A DNA stretch of 64,000 bases from Amorphophallus konjac (Eukaryota > Streptophyta > Magnoliopsida > Alismatales > Araceae), in the NCBI GenBank assembly GCA_022559845.1, contig CM040128.1, positions 79,919,247 to 79,983,246 on the forward strand. The letters are read 5' to 3'. The notes beneath the pieces were generated by a model. It saw only the letters and a program-made list of their open reading frames with translations, made no database searches and was not told the origin of the DNA. Positions 1 through 12,195 of the stretch are shown piece after piece. Made by a program: the position numbers and the translations under genes. Each line of letters begins with the position of its first letter. The first letter of the stretch is position 1.

Positions 1-1060
1 ATCGTATAAAATATCATTATAGAATTAAAAGGGCACTGTTAAGATTCATGTAATCACGTCAAGTTACAAGTGTAACACATATATCCTTATAAAATCTAAC
101 TCGAGAGTAATTTAATGCCTAAATTATACGTAGGTTTGTTAATCAAACAAAAGTTACGGGCTAAAGTATAATTACAATCACTTGCACAATTTTTTTTTAT
201 TATTACTAAGATTGAAGGTATAAGTATAAATAAGAGATATTATATGGTTACATTTGTAAAATTCTCCGATCTATCAATATTAAGAAATAATGTGCAATAT
301 TAACACTCATCTATTTTATTTATTTTTTCTATGTTTCTGTTCCAGAAATTGAAAGTTATCTCCTTACTCTTTTGTGTGTTCACCGTCAAGTAACCTACAA
401 CTTTGAAAACCATATTAAATAAATGGCATGATTTGATAAATGGTGAGCCCATAAATGTGATATAATTAAAGGAGGGCAAATTTCATCTTGGAGTAGGGTA
501 GGCTACCGTTGCGCATCTCAGTTGATTACGTGCGTGGTCATTCAAACGGAAGTCTCACATTTAATCGACCTATAAAATATATCTATTATAAAAAATTAAA
601 ATAATATATAAAGCGTCCGATTACGTCCCACAGACTCATCATCCCGATCTGTGACTGAGACGAGATTGGAGGGTCAATTCGACCGATCCCGTCTCGGTTT
701 CTCAAACCTTGATTAATCTCAAGTTAATACCTTACCTTCGTAAGCGGGGCACAAGTTAAGATAAATTAATTCTAGCGAACTAGAGATGAGTTATTCTTAA
801 ATTTTTATAATGATAATTTAATACTTATTAGATCGGATAGAATATTGACGTGACAGAGATGAAATAATTTAATCCCGAAATAAAGACATTAACCCCGTGT
901 CTGTTATGAACCCATGTATTCATATTCTCAAATTTAAATAACTCGTTTACCCGCCAATAACCCATCCCACCAGTAACCCATCCTAATACCGTAATGCGCC
1001 ATATTCTATTATCAAAAAGTGACCATTATCGATTAGTTATTCATGTCCATCCTATTCTAA
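1..1060. other. AT-rich upstream region, no gene seen
   Basis: This stretch lies upstream of the IMPDH gene. It is AT-rich, has no reading frame that resembles a protein, and shows no element ends I could pair. Short ACCCATCC-like words recur near 955-985. It probably holds the distal promoter, but no specific factor site can be supported. Confidence 0.5.
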
Positions 1061-1067
1061 TATAAAG
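1061..1067 (+). promoter_or_regulatory. Putative TATA box of the IMPDH gene
   Basis: The heptamer TATAAAG lies about 155 bp upstream of the IMPDH start codon. A start of transcription about 30 bp downstream would give a 5' leader of roughly 130 bases, normal for a plant housekeeping gene. The transition from AT-rich flank to GC-rich transcript begins just after it. The assignment rests on motif and position only. Confidence 0.45.
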
Positions 1068-1221
1068 AGTCCCGGAAGGGTTTAACCAAAGAGGCCTCAC
1101 AGTTTCGTGACTAAGCTTCCACTTCCCACGCGGGGTTGGCTGCCGTCGCCTTCAAAAGACCCCAATCCGACCAGAAAAGCGAAACCCTCCACCTCCACCT
1201 CCACCACCTGACTCCGGCGCC

Positions 1222-4200
1222 ATGGACGCGGCCTCGATCGCCGACGGCTTCGCCGCCGACCGCCTCTTCGCCCAGGGCTACTCCTACACCTACGACGACG
1301 TCATCTTCCTCCCCCACTACATCGACTTCGCCGCCGACGCCGTCGACCTCTCCACCCGCCTCTCCCGCAACATCCGCCTCTCGATCCCCTGCATCGCCTC
1401 CCCCATGGACACCGTCACCGAGGCTGCCATGGCTGTCTCCATGGCCGCCCTCGGCGGCATCGGCATCGTCCACTGCAACAGCGGCCCCGCCGAGCAGGCC
1501 GCGATCGTCCGCGCCGCCAAGTCCCGCCGCATCCCCTTCGTCACCAGCCCCGTGTTCATGTCGCCGTCCGACCGGATCATCACCGCGGACGCCTTCAGCT
1601 CCGCCCCGTGCGTGCTCGTCACCGAGTCGGGGACGGCGAAGTCGCGGCCGGTTGGCGTCATCTGGAGCGACGACTTGCGGAACAGGACCGAGCGGGACGC
1701 CCCGCTGTCGTCGTACATGGTGGGGCTGGCGTCCGCCCCGTCTAGCTTCGACTTCGAGCAGGTCGCGGCGTTCCTGGCGCTGAACGGGACCAAATGCGTG
1801 CCGTTGGTGTCGGAGGAGCTCGGCGAGGTGGTGGACGTGGTGACGGACGCGGATGTGCAGCGGATTCGGAATTTGCCGAAGCTGGGGACGCCATCGTTGG
1901 GACCCGACGGGAGGTTCTTGGTCGGGGCGGCGATAGGGACGAGGGAACAGGACAAGGAGAGGCTGGAGCATCTGGCGAGGGCCGGGGCAAATGTGGTCGT
2001 CATAGATAGCTCGCAGGGGAACTCCATTTATCAGATCGAGATGATCAAGCATGTGAAACGGAATTATCCGGACTTGGACGTGATCGGGGGCAATGTGGTA
2101 ACCATGTACCAGGCGCAGAATCTGATACAGGCTGGTGTCGATGGCTTGAGAGTGGGAATGGGCTCCGGGTCGATCTGCACAACGCAGGAGGTTTGTGCTG
2201 TCGGGAGAGGGCAGGTATGGAGTTTCTTATTTGTCTCCTTCAGTTGGCATCTAAGTAGAATCTGCTTTCCCTTGTGATTTGTTCATTTGGTTGGTTGGTT
2301 CTTGAATGATTTACTTAGATTAGCCACTTCTCCATCCATGTATGACCATAGATGTTTATCTGTTGAGATTCCCACCGGCAGCCAAAAAAGAAAAGAGGTA
2401 CAGGGACATTGGTTCGCAGATGTTCTGAAGTGAAAGTCAACTTTATTCCAACTCTTTCAGGGGCTTGTGTCCAATGACGTTTAGTCACAACAAGAATACT
2501 CTCGATGAGCTTTCATTCTTGACAGCCATGCTGATTACCCTTCTGCTACTTCAAGTGGGAAGAGCTAAGGCATACCTTAGAAGCATGGATTAGTTCTGGT
2601 TCAAACTTTCTTAAGAGAACATATTATTACTCTGACGCCGATGTAAAACGCTTGTTGAAATTACTCCAACTTTCAAGTTAGTGAGTCATTTCAAGGGAAA
2701 GTGACTATACCAAAGTTTGCACTAATCATGCAGTGGGTTTTGAAGGATTTATCGACATTGAAGAATCATTTCAAGGGAATGTGGCTATTCCAACTTTTGC
2801 ACTAATCTTCAAGTAGGTTTTGAATGGATTACCAAGAAGAAGAAACCAGTTGAAACCTAATGGGCTTGTTGGCCCATCTTGGTCCGAGCCATGTCTAGAA
2901 ATGGCTTGACACAGCCTCAAATTGGTAGGGATCAGACTCATGGAGGCCTAGAATTTGTCTCCTTTCTGCCATCCAACTGAACCAGGTCTTATTTGCGTCA
3001 GCCCATATTCTAGACTCTGCTTTTGGGGAAAATGTTCAAGTGCAAATTGTCCATGATGATATGCAGATGACTGAAGGTCTGAAAGGAGTGGGTAAAGGAT
3101 GACTCCACATGTACCTGGCTTGTCTCTTTGTCATTCTATTATCCTTGTCTATCGATATTTTCTGACATATGCTGAATATCTATATGTGGATATTATTTAA
3201 TCATCTAACAATATTTTCACTCTAGACTTAAAGGATTGAAGAGAAATTATCTCAGAATTGGATGGAAGTTATGGACAGTTTAGGAGTGGAATGCTTTTAG
3301 CTGAAGGCATCATGACTTTGCAAGTGGTGTCCTTTACTTCCTCTCATACCAGCTTGCCATTGTGGCAACTTTAGTGGCAGTGGTTTTGTGGCTACTGTAG
3401 ACACCTCAAAGAAAGCACAGTGAGGACAATGATGTTGCTTTTGTGTTTCTTTTCCTCTATTGAAAGCAGTAGTGTTGCCCTTTATTATCTTTTGTTCTAT
3501 CAAAGCGCTAAATATCCCCTTCAACAATTATTCTCTTAAGAACTTTGTTGTGATATCTGCTTGTGCTTTATGGTTTAGACAGTTTCATTGTATCCCCTCT
3601 GAAAAGCTTTTTCATCCCCAATACACGCGTACAGGCAACAGCAGTATACAAGGTTGCATCTATTGCTGAGCATAGTGGGGTTCCTGTTATTGCTGATGGT
3701 GGTATCTCAAATTCTGGACATATTGTCAAAGCTTTGGTTTTGGGTGCATCAACAGTTATGATGGGGAGTTTCCTAGCTGGTAGTCAAGAAGCCCCTGGGA
3801 CCTATGAAAACAAGGTATGTTAACATACCAAAGCATTTATCTTGACTAAGTCATTTGTACAGCTCTACCTGTCCATGTCTTAATCTGTCACATGATTCAA
3901 GCAGTAGACGTAAAATGTAAACAGTAGTGAATGTCCTTCACTTATCTAAGATGGATAGTTACTGTTGATGTTGATCACTTATTTTCTGTTATTTCTCCAG
4001 AAGGCAGGGCATGGGTTTTTACAGTCTTATGAAGGCTATACTATTATAAATTTCCTTCAGCCATTTTCATACCTCTCTCTCTGTCACTTAGAAGTGCTTT
4101 TGCATATCTATTGTAACAATATAAATGGTGATAGAGAGTGCACCAAGTTACCTCCTACAGCATTTAATTTCTACTCAGATGTGAGATAGTGAGATTATGA

Positions 4201-7030
4201 GATGGTATGGTGCACTTGTCATCACCAGCCACCTCCCTTGATAATGTTATCATGTTTGAAATAAATGTATCATTCTTGTTTTCCTCTGTAGAAATCATCA
4301 TCATGGTTCTGGGAGCAAAAAGAGACTTGAAATTCTGGGACCTCCAGATGGCCCAATTGGAGTGATCTGTTGGTTCTTGTTTGTTTTTCCCCCTCTTTTT
4401 GAGGCAGCTTACATATAGTTATAGGTATTCTATTTAGTAACTGCATACTAGTTTAGATGGTTTAGTTTTTCTATTTTACTCCATTGGTTAATAAAACTCC
4501 TGAAAACAGGTCTGTAAACACCCCGGGAAAAAATTGTATTGGTAAATTGAAAGACTTCCACAATTGATTCAGAACTTATCATTGGGTTTGTTTAGTGCCT
4601 TAAAGCATTGAAATCATACATGACCCGTTTCCTATTAAACTTTATCATTTATTTTGACTTCACTGGTTAATGCGACAGGAATTTTTTTTTTTCCGAAAGA
4701 AAGGGTGGACTGTGCCACCAATTTCATTTATTTACTTCCTGGTTAATGCAGCAGAAAGTCACTAACTTTCTTTTCTTCCCCCCCCTTTTTTTATTAGAGT
4801 GATATGCAAATATTCTGTCATCCCTACCCTTGATTGATGAGAACAACAGCATATTTCTTGTGAATTTTTTGATGGGAGCTACAACTCGGCCAGTTAAGGC
4901 AGGGAGTCCTGCACTGATGCTGTCCGATAGGGAGCAGTGTTCCCCTTCATTTTATGAATGTGTAGGCATTCAACTGTTTGTTGCGAAGTTTGGATTCCTT
5001 AGGAGTGTTGACACCAGAACCATGGCCAGTGAGATGCTTATGTATGCCTGTATTTCTGGTGGAAGTGGGATATGGTTGGTTGTCTATCTCTATGGAAGGT
5101 TAAGATCAGAGGAAGGGGAAATGTATGTAGATTCACATTCATGTCAATCAGCCAACACCATCAGGAATCAGAACCAAATCTCCACAGAACTGGACATGGG
5201 TGGAGGTCATCAAAGAGTACAAAGAATATAGCTAGAAGAGTGATGGTGGTGGTGGAAGGGGGGGGGGATCTTCAGTAGGAAGATGGGTTGCCCGAATCAG
5301 CTTTCTGTTGTGTCACTCATTCAGATTTAGGTCAACAACACTATGCAACTCAGAGGAGGGTGGCCTTTGGAATTTTGGTAAGGAGGGTGGAAGAATATCT
5401 TTGCTTTACATACTCCCGACGCTTCTTTGGGAGTTGTTGTGTAGCCTCACGATCTTGGCGTGATGGAGCTCCACAACATGAAGATGGTTCTTGATTGTTG
5501 TTGGAGCCCCAAGAGCATCTGAGAGGGCCTTGAGGTTGTCTTGTGCTCTGGCAACCCTGTCCAGTCTGTGTTAGGGAAGTATAGTCCCGAGTAATCAGGA
5601 CTGTTGCATATTTCATCAGTTCAATGGGTTTCCACTTCCCCTTTATCCTGTTAGGATAGCAACTTAAACCTGAACCTCTCTACCATTGCAGGCCTAAGGC
5701 CAGTTCCTTATTGATGAATTGGCTCTTGTTAACTTCTTCCCCTTTTCTATGGGAACTCTTGACACCTTTTCTTCCTAGCTGGCTCATGAAGAAAGCAGAC
5801 ACAACCAACCAGTGTCCCATCCATGTTGTCTTTCCAGTGGTGGCATCGGCAGTAGTAGTACTCCTGGCCATTGCCTGGGAAGGAAGTTACGGTGGTTAGA
5901 TTATTTGACTTAGATTGTAGCTTGAACCTAAGGATGTTTCTATAATACTAAGGTATTGCATGGTAGCTGGTTCTGGTAGAAAAACTTTTGATGCATCATT
6001 TCTCCATGCAATCACTGGACCAGATGTACATCTCTATGTATAATTGACACCTGTCCTCAGTGTTGCAAAGGATAACGGTGTAAAATGATGACCATTACAT
6101 GGTTCCTGAGGTGGAAGTTGGAACTCATGGTGGTTAACTAAATGATGCATGATGCTTTATCTCGTAGTCTGCGGGGAAATTCATGGGATAACAACTTTGT
6201 TGGTTTCATGCAAGTATGAACCAGCTCTATCATTGTGAGAGAGAGGAATGATCTTATCTTGCAATTATAGTTTCTGTTGTTTCTTATCATTACAAAGTTG
6301 CAAGTCATTTTTTTAAAATGTTTTTACCACTACTAGACATGCATCAAGCAACCCACACCTGCCAATCTACCCTGTGTATGACACAGTAAGTGACTTCATC
6401 TAGTTGTTTGTTCCGAAAGCTTTTTCTGACTTCTGAGAGTGCAACGAGTAATTGCAATAATGTCAACTTTTCTTTTTTTTTATTCTTAAATATTGCCATC
6501 AGGATGGTGTTTGGATGAAAAAGTATAGAGGCATGGGCTCCCTCGAAGCCATGACTAAAGGGAGTGATGCTCGGTATTTAGGAGACACCTTAAAGTTGAA
6601 GATTGCTCAGGGAGTTGTTGGTGCAGTAAAAGACAAGGGATCCATTTTGAAGTTCATTCCTTATACGATGCAAGCTGTAAAACAAGGTTTCCAAGATCTT
6701 GGTGCTTCCTCTTTGCAGTCTGCTCATAAGCTTTTGAGAGAACAAGTTCTGAGATTAGAGGTATGATCCATCTGAATCTGCCTAATTTATTGTATCTGTG
6801 TGCGCATTTATTTTGTATCTTGTGCCGTTTGATTAGTTGATTTTACAATTGATATGTCCATTGGAGTACTAGAACTGGGAATCAAAGCCATGGTCTCTCC
6901 TTTAAGCCAGGCATCTGGGTGACACTGTTGTTTAGCTAACCTATTCTTGGTTGTTCAGGTCCGAACTGGAGCTGCCCAAGTGGAGGGAGGAGTGCATGGC
7001 TTACTCTCATTCGAGAAAAAGCCCTTCTAA
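1222..7030 (+). CDS. IMPDH: Inosine-5'-monophosphate dehydrogenase, four exons
   Basis: The enzyme oxidises IMP to XMP with NAD+, the committed step of guanine nucleotide synthesis, in the cytosol. Exons by GT-AG rules are 1222-2214, 3635-3814, 6503-6760 and 6959-7030. All junctions are in phase 0 and give 500 residues, the usual plant length. The catalytic loop [11 protein letters not shown] places the nucleophile at Cys319, at the end of exon 1. The [12 protein letters not shown] phosphate-binding segment is in exon 2. The flap with KYRGMGS and the Arg415-Tyr416 pair is in exon 3. The C-terminus VEGGVHG is in exon 4. Residues of about 105-225 form the inserted CBS (Bateman) region. The start ATG follows GCGCC and opens the family's usual N-terminus. 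Exon 1 is very GC-rich while later exons are near neutral. No break is seen, so the gene looks functional. Confidence 0.95.
2215..3634 (+). other. IMPDH intron 1
   Basis: This 1420-bp intron runs from GTATGG to ACAG and interrupts the gene just after the catalytic cysteine loop. Two near-identical phrases (CATTTCAAGGGAA followed by GTGACTAT or GTGGCTAT and CCAA) occur near 2690 and 2767, a short internal duplication. No coding or mobile sequence is recognised in it. Confidence 0.85.
3815..6502 (+). other. IMPDH intron 2
   Basis: This 2688-bp intron runs from GTATGT to TCAG. It is AT-rich with poly-T runs. The open frames inside it (for example near 4830-5231) show no family resemblance and are not flanked by convincing splice sites, so they are taken as chance. 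I see no element ends in it. Confidence 0.8.
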
Positions 7031-7718
7031 GGTCGTTAAAGGGGGGGTGTACTTCTGATCTGATCCCGCTTCGGCAGTTCCCCGGGTTTGCAAAGGCGTT
7101 GACGGGGCACATCCTGGGAATTGTGTCCTCCATCGGCGCCTCCACATCGCCATTGTGCAGGTAATGGGCTTTCCATGCCAATTTGACTTCGTGGGACGGG
7201 GTATCGTTAGCCATGGGTCCTGTTCCATGCATGTTAGCAAAATTGGACGTGGCATGGCACAAAACTATATTATAATTTGTCAAATGTCATGATAAAGATA
7301 CGTTTTTATCATAGAATTCAAGGATCGGGCAAGGTGTTCGTTGGATTAGATGACATCCCAAATTGATTACGTGTGAACTAGAACCGTTATATATTATTCA
7401 TACTCTTCTAGAATTTTTAAACTTAAATAGAATATTAGTGAGTAGATGTCCGTAGGATGTTGATTGGTGAAATTTCAAACACGAACTCTCTTGAATGCAC
7501 GTGAGTTCGAATTGAAGAGAACTTATAAAGGCCAACTCTTGTAAATAATGAAGTCGAAGAGATAAAAGTAGACACAAGAATATTGTACGGAAGCATGGCA
7601 ATTCCTTCTGGTTTGTCGTAGGTGGTCGTGACTTCAAAAACTGGCAAGTGTTATTTTGTGATCATAATCAAGGAACTAAAAAAAAAAGAAGAAAACAAAA
7701 TATCGAGACGTTAATTTT
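7031..7718. other. IMPDH 3' flank and spacer
   Basis: The 3' untranslated region of IMPDH should lie here, but no clear polyadenylation signal stands out. From about 7290 the DNA is AT-rich and no gene is seen. The stretch ends at the CTCTT target duplication (7719-7723) of the Tat element. Confidence 0.5.
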
Positions 7719-7723
7719 CTCTT

Positions 7724-8507
7724 TGAAGAGGTGTGATCTCGCGTTGGTCCTGAGCGGGCTGAGGATTATCAGATCGTGAACTGCAAGACAGGGAAACGGA
7801 TCAGAGGGTTCAGGGGGAATCCCTAGGGTAAACCCTCCGATACTTAAGTCGGTGGAGCTATGGTGGGAGCAATAGTAGGAAGGGGAGAGCTTGTGTGTGA
7901 GATCCCTCTCCACTAGAAGGGTGAAGCGGTTGCTCAGGAGTTTTGGGCGTATGATTGCCTTTCTTAGTCTACTTTTAGTCGGAGGGTATCTCTGGTTTAA
8001 ATAGTACGTCGTCTCTTGGAGTCTACCAGTCGAGGGGTTTCAGGTGGGGGTTACGTCTTCATCGTGAGCTTTTATGACCTTATCGTGGGAGCGTTATCAT
8101 CGTGGGGAAGAAGAAGAAGTCTCTTGCCTTCCTGAATTCCTGCATGCTGTGGACTCTTAACGACTGCAAAGATAAGCATTCGTCGGTCGTTCCGAGCTCA
8201 GAGGGGCCAACCCTATCCGGGCGGTAGGCTTAGCTCGGTAAAAGATGGGTCGGATAGGTTGGCCTACGCCTCCCTCTCTCGGGCGGAGAGATGGCTCGGG
8301 CGCGGGCCTTTCTCGTGACCTGACTGATGCTCGGGCCCTCCGAGCCTTGAGGTCGCCTAGGAGGGTTGTTTCCTCGAGCGTTGTTTATTGGGTTTTCTTC
8401 TCTAAGTGGGCCCTGTGGGCTGTCACTTGGGTGAGCTTGGCCTCATTGGGCCCTGTCGGGCCTAGTTGGGTTGTTCTTTGAATGGGTTGCAGAAATTCCC
8501 CTCTCCA
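7724..8507 (-). repeat. 3' LTR of the Tat element
   Basis: This 784-bp LTR starts TG and ends CA on the plus strand and matches 41112-41882 along its length with scattered substitutions and small indels. On the element's own strand a TATTTAAACC box lies near 7996. CTCTT precedes it as the target duplication. Confidence 0.92.
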
Positions 8508-8528
8508 CTTGTCCCCCTCCTACTCCCG
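8508..8528 (-). other. Polypurine tract of the Tat element
   Basis: Read on the minus strand this is a G- and A-rich run ending directly at the TG of the 3' LTR. That is the position and composition expected of the plus-strand DNA primer. It marks the end of the internal domain. Confidence 0.75.
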
Positions 8529-8957
8529 AGCTAAAGGAGGTTCGGTTGAGTAGTTTATGAGGGTGTCGGACCGGCGTGGCTCAGGTGGGTGGAGATCTGA
8601 CGGTGATAAGTAGCCACGTGCCGTGGTCACCTGGGCCCGTAATTATAGTGATCTTGACGGATTTGAAATGAAGGGGCCCCCTTTTTCTCGGAGGTCGGAA
8701 CGACGCGCCGCCTCCCGTGAGGGTTTATAGGCGTTGGGCGTTGTTTGTCATCCCAAACTCTCTAGGGTTTTTGGCTTTTCTTCATTCTGCTTTTGGGGCT
8801 CCTTGATGTGCCGTGAAGTCACGACGGAGGAGCATAACCTCGCGACGGCTTTTGAGGAGTTGGCGCGCATAACCGTAGAGGCGGTCTGGCAGCTTCCTTC
8901 TCCCCCGGAGTTTTCGGGTTCTCTCGAGAGCTCTGCTTTCAGTTCCTCTTGAGTTTC

Positions 8958-11562
8958 ATGGCGGGCCAACGTTCGGGCGAGGAGTTGGAGGTAAGGGCGT
9001 CGGTCCCGAATCGCAACGAGCTGGGGGAAGCCGAGGTGAAGAAGCTGGAGCATCGGTTTCGCTTGCCTCTCAGATACAGCTTTGCCGTCACTGCCCCGTA
9101 CGAGACGAGCCTGGACGATCGCACGGGTTATATCTGCACTTTTCTTCTGGCTTGGAAGAGCGGATTTCGCCTCCCCTTCGAGCCTTTCGTTCTTCAGATC
9201 CTTAATTTTTTCCAGTTGGCGCCTATTCAGTTGGTCGCCAACTCATACCTTCTTCTTTCCGCCTTTCGAATCCTCTGTCGCCAACATGGGATTTTTCCTT
9301 CCTTGGACCTCTTTCATTATTTCTTTGAGTTGAAAGCGCATCCGTTGGCGGGGAAGGGCTTTTACTTTATTTAGGTGCGGAGGAACAGGAGTTGTATTCC
9401 GCTGGCGGCGAAGGATTCCTCGCACAAAGGGTGGAAGACCCAATTCTTCTGGGTGAAAGTGGAGGCGGTGGACGAAACTTGGAGGTGCCAGGTGATGCCC
9501 AACTTTCATCCGAACATTCCTCCCCGGCAGGAGGAGTTCCCCTCTCACGTGGAGAAAAATGCCGCTCGTCTACTGAAGAATCGCCAGTCGACCGAGGAAT
9601 TGGTGACGCCGGAGAATATCGAACGGTGCCTCCTTACGCGGCTGAAACCGTCAGGTACCACCACTCTGATTTTTTTTCAGGGGTGGGAATCATCTCTCTT
9701 TTCCTGACCATGCCTTCTTATCTGTTGTAGACATCAGGCGGGAGCCTCTGGAGGAGGCTGTTGAGGTTGTCGATCTTGGAGATGACTCGGCGGCCGACGA
9801 GCCTGACGCTTTTGTGGGTCGCTCCCAAGCCCGGGATAAGGGCAAGGGGGCGGCATCCGAGGGAACTTCACGACCGGGCGGTGCAAAGCGCAAGGATCCC
9901 ATGGAGGGAAAGTTGCGGGAAGCCGCGAAGGCCAGGAAGCGGGCCAAGAAGGCCGGCCTTCTCGCCACTACCGGGGGCGACTCTAGCTCGGCGGCGCTCC
10001 CCTCTCAGCGGCAAGATGGGGCCGACCCTACCGGGCCGGCTCCCCCATCCACCGGGCGAGAGGGGGCCGAGGAGACCAGGGGCCCCTCAGAGGGTGGTGA
10101 CGGTGGGTCGGCTCTCCCCTCGGTGGGAACGGAGGGGGCCGGAGCTGAAGTAGACGAGGCCGAGACTGGGGGGCCGGTCGAGGTTGGCGATGTCTCGGGC
10201 AGTGAAACGCGGGCCGAGACACTTGAGGTTGGGGGTTCGCCTGCGAGGGCGTCGCAACCCCAAACATCGGTGGCGCCCGGAGCGACCGGGCTTGCTGCGT
10301 CGGTCGAGGTTGGGGGTTCGCCTACGGAGGCGTCGTAACCCCAACCGACCGTAGTGCGCGGGGAGGCCATTTCAGCAGCTCGGTCTGGGCCTTCCGGCGC
10401 GGGGCCAGGGGCGGATCGGGTGTCCATGCCGGAGGCCTTGGAGAGGCTCAGCATCTCGAGCAATATGTACAAGCTCTACCGCGAGGTGTCCGCGAGGATG
10501 AGAGGAGGAGATAGGCGCCATTCTCCTTCCGGGGTCCTCGACATCATCATGGAGGGCGGTTTGATCATGGCCCATATGGGGGCCACCATGGCGGAGACCT
10601 ACGTCCGGACGGAGTCAGAACGGTCGAATCTCGCCTTGACTCTCGGAGGGTACGAGAGGAAGCTAGCCTGACTCAATGAGGCGCACGAGGGGCTTCAACT
10701 GGAGTTCTCCGCGATCAGGGATTTGGCGCGGTCGAGCCGGCTTGAAGCCGGAGCGCTGACCGAGCAGCTGGCCAAGGCTCGGGAGTCGCTCGAGAGGAAA
10801 AACAAACTCCTTGAGGAGGAGCGCCTTCACCATCTCGAGCTGGACGGCCATTGGGAGGCTGAGCGCGCTGAGTTGCTGGACCGGGCGGAGGCAGCGGAGC
10901 GCCGTCGTTCGGAGGCCGAGGCGGACCGAGCTGAGGCGGAGAAACGATTGGTCTAGGCCAAACAGAAGTCGATCGAGCTCGAGGAGCGGGCGGCCGATGC
11001 CGAGCGGAAGTCGATCGAGCTCAAGGAGCGGGCGGCCGGGGCCGAGCGGAAGTCGATCGAGGCAGAGGGACGGATGGCGGAGGCAGAGGAGCGAGCGTCC
11101 GAGGCGGAGCGAAAGTCGGCCGAACTTGCTGAAAGGATGGGGCAGGTCGGGGCGGAGGCGATCGAGCAGTACAGGGGCTCAGAGGCCTACCGAGCCGACC
11201 TTCAGGAAGTTGCCCTTCTATACTACGAGATAGTGCTTCATCGAGGCGCCCGCAAGGGGTTCAAGCAGGGTTATCGCCGGGCAGTGGATTACGCCGACGA
11301 GCGAGACTCTGGGATCGATTTCCCCTCGGGCCAGTGCTATGACTCGGAGGAGTCAGCTTCTAGCTCTTCTGCGTCGGGCGGGGAAGATCTAGAGGGCTCT
11401 CCTCCGGCGGGGTCACCAACTCCGGCTGCCTCGGGAGGGCTCGCGGTCGAGGCAGTTCTCGCACAGGCGAGGTCAGTGCCTGGGTCGACCGTCACCGAGG
11501 GTGCCGGGGGTGAAATACCCACACCTGCCGTTCCCGAGCTTCAAAGTGGGCCTGAGGTCTGA
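8958..11562 (+). pseudogene. Antisense accessory gene of the Tat element, spliced
   Basis: This gene runs opposite to gag-pol and lies next to the 3' LTR. One reading frame from ATG 8958 passes through a 76-bp intron (9655-9730, GT-AG, which restores phase) to 11562, about 840 codons. Residues 60-140 resemble the plant family annotated as 'putative gypsy type transposon' (Pfam Transposase_28), with the phrase PFEPFVLQILNFFQLAPIQL. The middle is rich in Gly, Ser and acidic residues and contains a duplicated segment (about 10220-10338). The C-terminal third is a long charged coiled coil with repeats of the type AERKSIEL. Four in-frame stops break it: TAG 9372, TAA 10336, TGA 10669 and TAG 10954, each explicable as C-to-T. 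The function of such antisense genes is unknown. It is not part of the polyprotein. Confidence 0.75.
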
Positions 11563-11774
11563 TGTATTTTTCCCTGTTTTGCCTCTTTCTCTGTTTGTCT
11601 CTTTTCCTTTTCTGAAAAAAAAGAAAGATTTTCTTTTTGTGAGGCAATACACGACTTACTTGCTTCTTGCGTTCCTTGCCGTAATTTGGTTAGTGTATCA
11701 GTAGTAGTTGGAAAGTGCCGACACGTCCTGTGGGGTTTTCGCACGCTGGTTGGATGGATTCCTGACAGGGTGTC
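11563..11774. other. Tat non-coding segment left of the nested insertion
   Basis: This is the stretch between the end of the antisense gene and the Tekay insertion point. It resumes at 34692. It contains a pyrimidine-rich then A-rich run near 11575-11635 and no gene. Confidence 0.6.
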
Positions 11775-12195
11775 TGTAATATCCCGGACCTTTCGGATCC
11801 TTCTTCGTGGGTCCCGGATCTGATTTCTCGGAGCGTCTGGCTCCGTTGTGTTCGAAATTTCGTTTCGATCATTCTTCATGTTCGGATCGGCGCGATCCGG
11901 AGTCGTTTCGGAGGCCCAGAGGCGTTCCGTGGCTTTTCTGCGCGTGTTTTCCGATTTCCGGTGTGTGTTTCGGCAATTCCTTCGGAACCTCGCTGCGGGT
12001 GAACCGGACCGTTCATCTGGGCACGAGTGGTACCGTTGCGATCGGTGCGTCCCGAGGATTCCGAAAATATAAATTTTATTTTTTTCGGTATTTCCCGGAT
12101 TTTCTATAAATATCCAATTTTTCTCTCTCCCCACCCTCTTCTTCTTCTTCTTCCTTCCTTCCTTCCCACCGTGACCTCTCCCTCTCCCTCTCTTC

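Noticed and set aside
1136..1783. Long open frames on both strands over IMPDH exon 1
   Set aside because: They are shadows of the GC-rich IMPDH exon, with low-complexity Ser/Pro or Asp/Gly translations.
4830..5231. 133-codon open frame in IMPDH intron 2
   Set aside because: No family resemblance or splice sites, and IMPDH is complete without it.
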